Shown: positions 33,349-44,233 of the stretch, one piece after another | Layout of the letters: the number at the start of each line of letters is the position of its first letter | Numbering within the stretch: the stretch's first letter is position 1 | Origin: Otatea glauca | Lineage: Eukaryota > Streptophyta > Magnoliopsida > Poales > Poaceae | Assembly (NCBI GenBank): GCA_036346275.1 | Contig: CM070721.1 | Location: forward strand, 55,205,869-55,269,868 | Reading direction: 5' to 3' | Length of the DNA: 64,000 bases | Notes under the pieces: model-generated | Told to the model about the DNA's origin: nothing | Databases searched by the model: none | Seen by the model: the letters and a program-made list of their open reading frames with translations, nothing else | Translations under genes and position numbers: made by a program

Positions 33349-35857
33349 TCATTCCAATTCGAGATTATCGAAATTTGAATCCCAGTATTCATCTGCTGTC
33401 CTACCGAGCCACTCCTCCAGTTTAGCATACATTTCAGTGTCTTGAACCCACGAATTACCATCTTCATCATCCTGCCAAACATATGGCGAAGTTTATTCCA
33501 GGGACGCAAGAATAAAAACAACAGGAAAACTGAACTTCATGGCACTCAGAAGCCAAAACAACAAAAACGCATAGCAAAGCCAAGATATTCTCAACCATAC
33601 AATGAGATCTGTAATATCTGCAACTCCTACTACTCAACGTCCCATGTCAGCATTATACTTTTGGCCTCCAACTCGTTTGTAAGACTGAGAAGACAAGACA
33701 AATAAAAAATTGGCAGAAGCATGCACAAGAGGTAAGTACATTCCTACCAAGATGTGTGAAAGTACTGCGAAATGCATAAGCCAAAGAGCGCAAATAGCTT
33801 ACTACAATAAAATGAACATATATATTATTTGTAACTATGGATGTAAAAAAAAGCTCGAGGCTCGCAAGCTACTCGAGCTCGGCTTTCTCTAGATTCGATT
33901 TGAGTTCCAAACGAGCCGAACTAGAGCTTGATCCGGAGCTCGCTAGCTTCATCGAGCTGAGCTCAAATAGCTCGCGAGCCTGGTAAATTTACAAATTACT
34001 TATTAAATATTACTATATATTAACTCTCACTGAGCTTACTCGAGCCGAGCTCGAGTTTGAGCATTCCTTATTGTTTAAAAATAGTGCATATTGAATTGTT
34101 TATTGTACCAAGCTCGAGCCTACTCGAGCTTAGATCGAGCTTAGGTCTAGGCTCGTGCCACAACTTGAGCTCGTTCGAGCTCGGCTCGAACTTTTATCGA
34201 GCTCGAGCCTAACAGGCCAGGCTCACTCGAGCTCAGCTTATTTACAGACCTATTGGTAATGTACAACTAAATCAACTTAAACATGGGAAAGTTCGATCTA
34301 ATTCTTGCAAATAGATTTTACATCCAACATAGATTTCGAACTCTACTCTAGCAAGCAATGCAAACAAAATATATTTGCGTACCCTAATCGAGTAGAAGTG
34401 TTGTAGTTTGTAGCATGTATCAAAACTTGACCTCGACAGTGATTTTTGAATGTTGCCATGAGCATGAGTGACTAATTCTAATGTGGCATGGGTAGGGAGG
34501 ATCCATGTATGGAACATAGCTGATAAGCTGAATGAAAATGAACAACTTTGTGTGATTAATAGCTCAATACGAGAACAGCTAATCTTACCTCCATTAGACG
34601 ACCATGCCAATACAAGAAAATTCCACAGTTCATTCCATCCCATTCTATATTGCTCCTCCCAGAGTCAATTGAATAATCCTACCCATAATTTGACCAGACA
34701 TAACAGAAGTCTTATTAAGGCTCTTTGCCAAAGGGTGGGTTTTGACCTACCAAGAAAAGACACATCAGATGAAAACAAGCCAAGAATATAAATGTGTCAC
34801 AACATAGAAAGGAATACGACATGAACAATTACCATAGACCCTTGGACAGAGATCTTCATCCGAGGATTCAGGAACATAACTTCCAAATAGGTTTGAAGTG
34901 AATAGTCCAATGGCACCTAGAATATGATGAAAGAATGAGTTAATCCAGGCCATGTTTTTATCGTTTCCGTAAAATAAAGTGCATGGAAAGAATCATAAAA
35001 TGTGAAATTACAAACCATTGTCACTCATGGTTTGAGCAAAAATGGCTAAGTCATGCACGGCATACAAGATACAACATACTGAATGTCTGAATGCTATGTC
35101 ACTGAAAGCTCATCAAGCTCCCAAGAACCAACCTTTTTTAGCGAAACAAAAAAGACAATAAGGGCATGATAAAAAAATAAAATAATTTTTTTTCTTTCCA
35201 GTTGCCATAGCAGACCATCAGAAAGATGCAATGAACTTATATAAAATTCATTTGTCTTTCCAGTTCCATATATAGGAAGGTTGTCTAGTCTCGAAAGGAA
35301 AAGAAAAAATAAATGGAGTAAGAAGCTGCAGGATGTACATTGTTACTTGTTTGTCCTGGACGTGATCTGACTCTTCTCGAACGGATTAATATGTCTCAAC
35401 GATTACGGTGGACAGGATTTTCAGAAGGCTTCCCCGAATTCCAGTCCAAGGTGTAATTTGTACCCCATCTATCTAAATTCCATATATAAATCTGTGTTCC
35501 CGTACCATCTTCACCAAATAAACCTAGCTTTTCTCCAATGAAATACTCATTAAAGGGAGAAAATTCCTTAATGGCGTTCAGGTTATATTCTGCAGTAGCC
35601 TCAGACTGCAGGACACTAAAATCAACTTCCATGTATTGCCCTTCCTTACGATATGTCACCACAGGGATCTCAAGATTTTGCAGTAACTCATACTATCTTA
35701 GCTTTAACATTCCCATTTGACTAAGAATGAAGGCAGTAAGTAGCACCATGCTTACATCTTTATTTTCATTAAAAGACTGAGATAGAAAGGACACTGATCT
35801 GGAAGTTGAAGTTTGGGTAAGCACTACTACATCTTTTCCAAGTTTCATAGCACCAGT
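33349..35857 (-). pseudogene. MORC-family GHKL ATPase gene remnant (six exons)
   Basis: Minus-strand exons deduced from splice sites and family pattern: 35756-35857 (TGAMKLGKDVVVLTQ), 35347-35668 (IPVVTYRKEGQYMEVDFS through GTGTQIYIWNLDRWG to ILIRSRRVRSRPGQ), 34833-34916 (VPLDYSLQTYLEVMFLNPRM), 34589-34746 (KTHPLAKSLNKTSV to NCGIFLYWHGRLME), 33601-33684 (SYKRVGGQKYNADMGR to GVADITDL) and 33349-33471 (DDEDGNSWVQD to KLEEWLGRTADEYWD). MORC proteins are ATPases in gene silencing and chromatin compaction. Lesions: TGA at 35396-35398, TGA in the exon at 33601-33684, and a one-base loss in the exon at 34589-34746. The N-terminal ATP-binding part is not visible upstream, where LINE and copia insertions begin. 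The phase between the second and third exons does not fit as drawn. Probably a dead gene fragment. Confidence 0.82.
33838..34253. repeat. GAGCTCG-rich TIR-like element in a MORC intron
   Basis: About 415 bp crowded with CGAGCTCGAGC-type motifs in both orientations. Ends are roughly inverse: left GGATGTAAAAAAAAGCTCGA, right read inward GGTCTGTAAATAAGCTGAG. No clean TSD, so the class (hAT-like?) is open. Lies between the MORC exons at 33601-33684 and 34589-34746. Confidence 0.5.
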
Positions 35858-36383
35858 CTACAAAATAGCACCCAGAGAATAGTGAGCGAACTAGACAATA
35901 AAAACATAATTTTCACATCGACAAATATGTGCATGCATAAATTTGGTCGAACAAGACTGCAGATGTGATTAAAGCATGCAGATATGAAATAAACTGATTA
36001 GAGCAAAGTGAAGGATGGAGGTGTATGGTTTTACCTCCTTAAATCGAGTGAATAAAAAAGAACATTAGCAGAGGCTATGTTTCCGGTATGACAGGAAGTT
36101 TCAAGTGACAAAACTAATTTGGGCTCATTGCTTCAGTAGTTTAACAATGAACATTCCTAGTCATGCTTGCGATATTCCGGGGGAGGAAAAATTACTGTAG
36201 CACCGGCCTCCTAAATCGGTCTAACAGCGTGTTCGGGCCGGACTTGTGCCAGCTGGGCTATTAAGTGGCAGAACGGAGCGGGGCACTGCTAGCCCTAGCC
36301 GCCGCCGCTTAGCCCCTGCCGCGCGCCACCCTAGCAGTGCTGCGTGCGGCCACCACACTGCTGCCACATCTTCACCACATTTT
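35858..36383. other. Unassigned stretch upstream of the MORC remnant
   Basis: Expected position of the MORC N-terminal exons (DNA.DE ATP-binding motif), but none can be read. A GC-rich patch at about 36220-36365 has CTAGCCGCCGCCGC-type sequence. Confidence 0.45.
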
Positions 36384-37480
36384 TTTAGATAATAGAAGAG
36401 TATATTAACCTTCCGACCTTTGCATCTTGAGATACACACAGCCAATCATTTATTACAAAGTTACAACCAAAATGTTGTCATCAAGAGACTCATAAAAAAA
36501 GACTTAGCAAATGAAAATCAAATGAAGAAAAGGGTTTGAACAAGTCATAAAAGGACTAACAAAAAAATTCTCAATCCGCACACAATCTTGTTCTAAACCT
36601 CCATCCATGGCCGATGAAGAGTTCCCGGACCACGACCTGTAAAGAGCTACATGCCACTAACACCATTTCTCGAGCCTCCTAACGTTGCAACATAGACCAT
36701 GAGCGCAACCAATTGATGCACAAATAAATAACCTGCAATGGATTAGATATTTATTTCTTATCAAAGGTAACATCATTTCGACGTAGCCAGATAGCCCAAC
36801 ATAAAGCGACAACCCCAACTAAACATTGGGCCTTTATTTCCTTTCCCAACTCCAATAGTCAAGATCCAAACATATGGGCTATACTACGAGGAGGTGATAA
36901 ATTTGAAGCCGCTTGTATAATACTCCATGCAAAACGAGCAAATTGACAGTAAAAAAAGAGATGCTGTATAGTTTCTTCATTGTTACAAAAACAACAAAGT
37001 TTGCTGCCAGTCTAATTTCTTTTACTTAGGTTATCCTTTGTCAGAATCACCCCTCGACGTAGGTACCATAGAAATTTTTTACTTTTAAAGGTACTTTAAT
37101 CTGCCAAAGCTGTTTATTTGTAATTGAGACATTATGATGCATTAAACCTGCATACATCGATTGAACAGAAAACTGTCCATTTTGATGAAGATTCCATCGA
37201 AAAGTATCTCGTTCTAATGACAAATGTATAGCAGCAATCCTTGTAATAATCTCTTGCAAAACATGTAAATTTGTTTCAGTAATGGTCCTACGAAATGACA
37301 TATTAAAAGGTTTAGAACTTATTACTTCAGTTACCGTGGCATGTTTTTTCCTAACAATGTTATAAAGTCGGGGGTATTGTGTACTAAGGCGGTTGTTCTC
37401 AAGCCAGGTATCCTGCCGAAAACGTATTTGAGATCCATCCTGAAGATTGAAAGACCCAAATCTAAAGAAGTGACATAGAA
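36384..37480 (-). mobile_element. 5'-truncated L1-type LINE, copy 2
   Basis: Same orientation and 3' end as copy 1 (TTTTTTTAGATAAT, TATATTAACCTTCC), about 85% alike by eye. Coding remnants read DLGLSIFRMDLKY (37331-37522) and, at 37047-37301, DTFRWNLHQNGQFSVQSMYA, LWQIKVPLKVKNF, the zf-RVT region. It extends further 5' than copy 1 but lacks RT and endonuclease. The right boundary near 37480 is approximate. Confidence 0.75.
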
Positions 37481-37716
37481 ACTCGTTGTTTTCCCTGCTG
37501 CTTCAGGATCGCACCTACACACCGCAGCTGCTGGGGTGCCTTGCCATGCCGATGCATGCAGGTTGTCCCCCTGTCGCTGTTTGTGCTGCTGCGGATATAG
37601 CTAGTGTGTGCTGCTGCTATCTCTTCATTCTATTGAATTGCATGCACCAGCCAATTCATCCAAAAGCTTAAGCTGATGAGGAAAGATGAACAATTCACTT
37701 ATACTTCAACACTCCC

Positions 37717-37931
37717 TGAAGTAAATTCTACGATCGTAAAGTAATTTCCAGCTAAAGATAGGATCCCTTCTAATATAAATAGTCTATGTATAGATAGAAA
37801 CATGGGATCCTATCTTTGGCAGGCAATAATGTACATACTATGCCGGGGGTTATTTCACGGCCTATGTAAACATGCAATCACGGCCTCTACGGAGGTGTGA
37901 AACGCTTCCACCATTATCTGATTTTCCTACA
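37717..37931 (+). repeat. 5' LTR of copia element
   Basis: 215 bp, starts TGAAGTAAATTC and ends TTTTCCTACA. Confidence 0.88.
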
Positions 37932-37944
37932 TGGTATCAGAGCC
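37932..37944 (+). other. Primer-binding site (initiator tRNA-Met type)
   Basis: TGGTATCAGAGCC directly abutting the 5' LTR, the standard plant copia PBS. Confidence 0.9.
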
Positions 37945-37974
37945 ACTTCTCCCAAAAATAGATCGCATCTAGCA

Positions 37975-40900
37975 ATGGCCTCCAGTTCTTCCTCGTCTGG
38001 TTTCGCCATGAACTCGTTGCTCGGTCATCAAGTCACAGAGAAGCTGTCCAAGAACAACTATTTGTTGTGAAAAGTGCAAATCCTCCCGACTGTGTGTGGC
38101 ACGCGCCTAGAAGGATACCTCACCGGCACAACCTGAGCTCCTGCAGCCGAGATCGACATCAAGGAAGGCGACAAAGCAGTCAAGGGGCCAAATCAGACTT
38201 ATTCTTATTGGCTTGCCTCGGATCAACAGGTCCTAGGGTATCTGCTCACCTCCCTATCCAGAGAGGTTCTCACGCAAGTCGTCGCTGCAAGGAGTGTGGC
38301 GCAAGCATGGAGGGCAATTGAGGACATGTTTTCCTCTCAGACCCGAGCGCGTGCTGTGAACACGCGAATTGCTCTGGCAACAATCTAGAAGGGTAACATG
38401 AGTGTTGCCAAATATGTGGGGAAGATGAAGGCTCTAGGAGATGAGATGGCGTCTGCCGGCAAGCCCTTGGATGATGAGGAGATGGTTTCGTACATCCTCA
38501 CCAGCCTCGACATCGAGTTTAACCCACTTGTCTCTGCCCTTGTTGCAAGAGTGGAGCCGATCTTAGTTCCTGATCTTTATGCACAGCTCCTGAGCTTCGA
38601 GACACGGATGGATCTACTCCAAGGATTCCATCAATCTTCGTCGTTCGTAAACTTGGCAAACCGTAGCGAGCGAGGTGGCTTCAATCATGGAAGAGGAGGT
38701 GGTCGTGTCCGTGGCAATAGCAACATTAACACCAACTGCGACTCAAGGCTGGACAACTCCAACAACCGCATCAACACCAACAACAAGCGTCCTATCTGTC
38801 AACTTTGTCGTAAGAGCGGTCACACTGTTATTGATTGTTGGCATAGGTTTGATGAGAATTTTGTTCCAGATGAAAGGAATGGTTCTACTGCTACAAACTC
38901 CTATGGAGTGGACACCAATTGGTATACAGATACTGGCGCCATTGATCATATTACTGGAGAACTTAAGAAACTGACCATCCGAGACAAGTACAATGGGAAC
39001 GATCAGATTCACACGGCAAGTGGTGCAGGTATGAGCATTAGTCACATTGGTCGTACTGTTGTTCATACCCCTAAACGTGATCTTGATCTAAATAATGTTC
39101 TTCATGTTCCAAAGGCAAAGAAAATCTTGTTTCTGTCCATCACCTTGCTACTGATAATAATGCTTTTTTTGGAATTTCATTCTAAATTTTTCTTGATAAA
39201 GGATCAGGCCATGAAGAACACTCTTCTTAGAGGAAGATGTCACAATGGACTCTACCCTCTTCCCTCTGCGTCCACAAAGAAGGAAGTTTTTGGAGTTGTC
39301 AAGCCATCCCTTACTAGGTGGCATAGTCATCTTGGACACCCATCGTCTCCCATTGTCAGAAAAATTATTAGTCTTAATAATCTTCCTTGTCTTAGTGAAG
39401 AAAATAATGAGTCTGTTTGTGATGCGTGCCAAAGAGCCAAAAGTCATCAGTTACCCTATCCAAAGTCTCTAGCATGTCAAATTTTCCTTTAGAATTTGTC
39501 TTTTCCGATGTATGGGGTCCTGCTCCAGATTCTATTGGGGAAGAAAATACTATGTCAGTTTTATTGATGATTATAGCAAATTCACTTGGATCTATCTTCT
39601 TAAGTTTAAATCTGAGGTGTTTCAAAAATTCCTTGAGTTTCAGAGTCTTGTTGAAAGGCTCTTTGATAGGAAAATCATCACCATGCAGACGAACTGGGGT
39701 GGAGAATATGAGAAGTTGCACTCCTTCCAGAGAATAGGCATATCACATCATGTTTATTGCCCCCATGCACACCAACAGAACGGTTCCACTGAAAGAAAGC
39801 ATCGTCACATAGTAGAGGTCGGTCTTGCACTCCTTGCTCATGCTTCCATGCCTCTAAAATTTTGGGATGAGGCATTCCTTGCTGCTACCTATTTGGTTAA
39901 TCATACTCCCAGTAAAGTTATCCAGTATACAACTCCTTTAGAGCACTGTTTCATACAAAATCTGATTATTCTTCATTGCGAGTGTTTGGGTGTGCTTGTT
40001 GGCCTAACCTTCATCCCTATAACTCTCGCAAATTGCAATTTTGCTCAAAGGAGTGTGTGTTTCTTGGGTACAATAATCTACATAAAGGTTTTAAGTGCCT
40101 TGATATTTCATTTGGTCGCGTTTACATCTCTAGAGATGTTATCTTTGATGAAACTGTGTTCCCATTCTCCAAATTACACTCTAATGCTGGTGCTAGATTA
40201 CGGTCTGAAATCCTACTCCTTTCTCCAACTTTGTTAAATCCTAGCACTTTTGTTTATGGGGATGATCATACAGATGATTTGTTGACTAATGTACCTGGCA
40301 TGAACAAGGAGTAACGCCAAATAGTGGAAATACATCAAATATTGGAGACAACACAGAGACCGAAGCTAATCTTCCTGTTCTTTCATATGCACAGGAACTC
40401 GCACCAGGACTCGAGTCAAGTGCTGCTTCGGCACCAGAATCCGAGTCTGATGCTGCTGTAGGATCTTCTGTGTAGACGCCAACTGCCCAAGGATCCGATG
40501 TACCATCATCTGCTTCAAACTGTCCTAAAACAAGGTTGCAAAGTGGTATACACAAAGAAAAGGTATATATTGATGGTACCATTAAATATGGTTTTTTTAC
40601 TTCTACTGGAGAACCTCATAATCTAGAAGAAACTTTGAATCATGAAAAATGGAAAAATGCTATGGATATAGAGTATATGGCTTTGATGAAAAATAAGATC
40701 CGGCACTTAGTACCACTAGAAAAAGGGAGAAATATTATAGATTGTAAGTGGGTATACAAGATTAAAAGAAAGTCTGATGGGTCTATAGACAGATACAAAG
40801 CTCGACTAGTTACTAAAGGATTTAAACAACGGTATGGTATAGATTATGAGGATACTTTTAGTCCTGTTGTTAAAGCAGCTACATCAGACTTGTTCTATCT

Positions 40901-42138
40901 ATTGCCGTGTCCAAAGGATTGAGCCTTCGTCAGCTATATGTACAGAACACGTTTCTTCATGGTGTTCTGGAGGAGGTATATATGAGACAATCACCAGGTT
41001 ATGAAAATCAGTCCTTGTCAAATTATGTTTGTAAATTGGATAAAGCTTTATATGGATTGAAGCAAGCACCTAGAGCATGGTACTCTCGCTTAAGTTCTAA
41101 ATTGCATGATCTTGGTTTTGAATCTTCAAAGGCTAATGCATCCCTTTTCTTTTACAATAAAGGCAAGAATGTTATTTTTGTGTTGATTTATGTGGATGAT
41201 ATAATTGTAGCAAGTTCAACACAAGAGGCTACTTTTGCACTATTGCGAAATCTCAAGAAGGATTTTGCACTCAAGGATTTGGGTGATCTCCATTATTTCC
41301 TTGGTATTGAAGTAAACAAGGTACGTGATGGTATTTTATTAACACAAGAGAAATATGTATCTGATTTACTAAAAAAGGTTGGGATGTCCAACCGCAAACC
41401 TATAAATACTCCATTGTCCATCTTTGAGAAGTTGTGTGCACAAGAAGGGACACCTTTGGGATTCCAAAATGCAGCACAATATAGGAGTATTGTTGGTGCT
41501 TTGCAATATCTAACCCTGACTAGACCCGATATTTCTTTTCAGTAAATAATGTTTGTCAATTCTTGCATGCCCCTACTACAGTTCGTTGGACAGCTGTAAA
41601 GCGCATATTGAGGTATTTGAGGCATACTGTCAAACTTGGCTTTAAGGTGAGTAGGTCCTTATCTATGCAAGTCAGTGCCTTTTCAGATGCAGATTGGGCT
41701 GGCTGTCTTGATGACAGAAGGTCTACTGGTGGTTTTGTTGTCTTCCTAGGTTCTAATCTTATATCCTGGAGTGCTCGCAAACAAGCCACATTATCTCGGT
41801 CTAGCACGGAGGCAGAATATAAAGCTCTTGCAAATGCAACTACCGAAATCATGTGGCTGCAGTCATTACTAAAAGAGTTGGAAATTCAAAGTCCACAACC
41901 TGCAAGACTATGGTGTGATAATATTGGTGCTACATATCTCTCAGCAAATCCTGTTTTTCATGCAAGGACAAAACATATAGAAGTTGATTATCATTTCGTA
42001 AGAGAAAGGGTATCTCTCAAGCTATTAGAAATCAAGTTTGTTCCCTCAGGTGATCAGGTGGCCGATGGATTCACCAAGTCTCTTACATTACGTCAACTGG
42101 AGAATTTCAAGCGCAATCTAAACCTTGACAAGGTTTGA
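37975..42138 (+). pseudogene. Copia gag-pol polyprotein, disabled
   Basis: Gag starts at ATG 37975. In-frame stops fall at 38068, 38134 and 38386, then the frame is open to 39492. Features: zinc knuckle CQLCRKSGHTVIDC (C-x2-C-x4-H-x4-C), protease NWYTDTGAIDHIT, pre-integrase HSHLGHPS...CDACQRAKSHQ, integrase FVFSDVWGP, MQTNWGGEY and NGSTERKHR. The second integrase Asp, normally in a Q(T/S)DxGGEY context, reads Asn. RT (40536-41545): WVYKIKRK, KARLVTKGFKQ, YVDDIIVAS. RNase H (41563-42138): FSDADWAGC, STEAEYKALA. Frame changes occur near 39120 and 39165 (mutually compensating), around 39490-39540, in the integrase C-terminus (39960-40000), between about 40470 and 40540, at about 40905 and at about 41540. 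Not autonomous. Confidence 0.92.
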
Positions 42139-42152
42139 ATTGAGGGAAGTAT

Positions 42153-42367
42153 AGAAGTAAATTCTACGATTGTAAAGTAATTTCCAGCTATAGATAGGAT
42201 CCCTTCTAATATAGATAGTCTATGTATAGATAGAAACGTGGGATCTTATCTTTGGCAGGCAATAATGTACATACCATGCCGGGGGTTATTTCATGGCCTA
42301 TGTAAACACGCAATCGCGGCCTCTACGGAGGTGTGAAACGCTTCCACCATTATCTGATTTTCCTATA
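42153..42367 (+). repeat. 3' LTR of copia element
   Basis: 215 bp matching 37717-37931 with about ten substitutions. The initial TG has become AG and the terminal CA reads TA. Confidence 0.88.
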
Positions 42368-44137
42368 CCCCTAGCTTGTTTTCCTGCTGCATGCCGCTAC
42401 ATAGATGATGCATGGCTGCATGCTGTCACTGGTGCATGCTGTTGCTGTTGCACCGATTTGCTGTTCTACTGCCGTAATTGTTGCTATTAGCGAGCGTAGC
42501 TAGAACCAGGAGCAGCATGAAGAGGAAAGCAACACCAGTGACAAGGAGAAAAGGGGGGCCAACGACAGGAGAAGAAGGAGAAAGAGGAGGGAAGTACGAG
42601 CAGGGAAGTTCGGGGATTGCTGAAGATCGTCGATGTCGACGTTTTGGCGGAAATTCGGGACATATGTATAAACCCTAGATTGTTGTTGATCATATTGGCG
42701 CTGTAGTGGAGCAATGATATGGTTGTTTTGATGGTTGATGGGTAAGTTGGAGGGCACTGAGTTGGAATTTAGGAAAGATTGGTATTCGTTGAATAGCAGT
42801 CTCAGTTTTCAGGGCAAGTTTTGGGGTACCTATGGTCAATTTCTTGTCATGTCTAGGTTATAAAATATGTAGATTATTGTATAAAGTTTAATTAGAGCAT
42901 AAGGACATAAAATTTGTTTAAGCATTTTGAAAGTTATGGTTTGTAGAAGCTTGCTATCCAGAAAACATTGTTGCTGAGGGCAGTTGTGTTAATCTACTAT
43001 TTAGGGCTAGATAATGGCCGAATTAAAATATGTCCATAACTAGAGAAAGCTAGATAATTTTTTCTAGATTCTGTATATGCTATGGTTTGATATATTTGGA
43101 GTTGTATTGTGAAGTCTGCTGCCTAGTAACACGATAGATCGGTCTTCGGAGCTGGAAACAAGGGATTAAATGAATTAACGGGAAAATATGGATTATCAAA
43201 AAATTGTTAACAATCTTGTGTAGCTTTTAAAACATGTATGGTTTACTATGTTTGAACTCTTAAGCTAATAGTTATGGTCTTCAAACCGCTGAGATAGCAA
43301 AGGGTAAACTGTCCGACGAGGGAGAAAGTTAAGTCCGAAAATGTGCGTAGGAGTGATGTTGTTATATTTGATGTATGTACTGTTAGGATATTGTTGAGAT
43401 GGGTTTACCTACTGTAGAAGGTGTGACTACAGGTTTGGCTTCAATCACACGCCATTCCATCTCTCATAGGTAAAAAGGCAAGTGCATGATAGAATAATGT
43501 CATTAATGGTTAATTCTTATTATTCTTATTAGAAACCTGCTATCATGATGCTTTACATGATTCCTTCCGTTTATTATAAGAATGATATGATATGATTATG
43601 AGGTTAATGGAGATGATGAAATATGTTAATGATAATAAATCATATTATTTGCATATGTTGCATTCATGATGGAAAGAGGTGACTTGTATAGGCCTCTATG
43701 ACCTACTTGGTGTAGACATGAAAGACCTGCTTCACTAGACACCTCCACGAGATAGAGTGTATGAGAGGGTACAACATCAACAGGTGTGCACTCTGCGATA
43801 TCAGTATACGCTATGTGATGAGCACATGACTGAGTCGTGGACTCACCCTTGCTTATTTTAATGTTTTAGGTAACCATTGAAGGCGACATGTATAGGATGG
43901 GAGTAACACCATTGTTTCACTTGTCACATCATCTTCCACAAATAACTAGTTTATCTATTGTTTCATTAATCTTATTTATCATCATCGTTAAAAGGTAAAG
44001 TTGCTTCTGAACACGTGTGATTCGGGCATACCCCATGCAAAGACTTTGGCGTGCTTGGGCGTGTGGTTCCGAGATTTATTATTGTTTTGTTGTTGTTTAC
44101 ATGATTATGAAAATTATTGTTATGAATAGCTTAGTAG
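42368..44137. other. Unassigned, probable LTR-retrotransposon derived sequence
   Basis: No gene supported. The segment GACTCACCCTTGCTTATTTT (about 43837-43860) and its surroundings resemble, on the opposite strand, the GGGTGAGTAC blocks inside the gypsy LTRs at 46258-49424 and 53155-55680, so part of it may be a diverged LTR in plus orientation. Confidence 0.4.
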
Positions 44138-44233
44138 TGGTGATAATTGTTTAGGTTGCTTGCTAAAATTATAGTTTGAGAAATATGGTGATAATTGTTT
44201 AGGTTGCTTGCTAAAAATTATAGTTTGAGAAAC
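44138..44233. repeat. 48-bp tandem duplication
   Basis: Two near-identical 48-bp units (44138-44185 and 44186-44233) starting TGGTGATAATTGTTTAGG, differing by an indel in the A run and little else, so the duplication is recent. Confidence 0.9.

Larger units (their letters stand above)
37717..42367 (+). mobile_element. Near-full-length Ty1/copia retrotransposon
   Basis: A 4.65-kb element: 215-bp LTRs at 37717-37931 and 42153-42367 (about 95% identical by eye), PBS TGGTATCAGAGCC immediately after the 5' LTR, a single gag-pol coding region on the plus strand and a purine-rich tract (TTGAGGGAAG) before the 3' LTR. Domain order gag, protease, integrase, RT, RNase H is the copia order. No clear 5-bp TSD is seen (CTCCC versus CCCCT flanks). 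It lies just beyond LINE copy 2. Confidence 0.92.
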
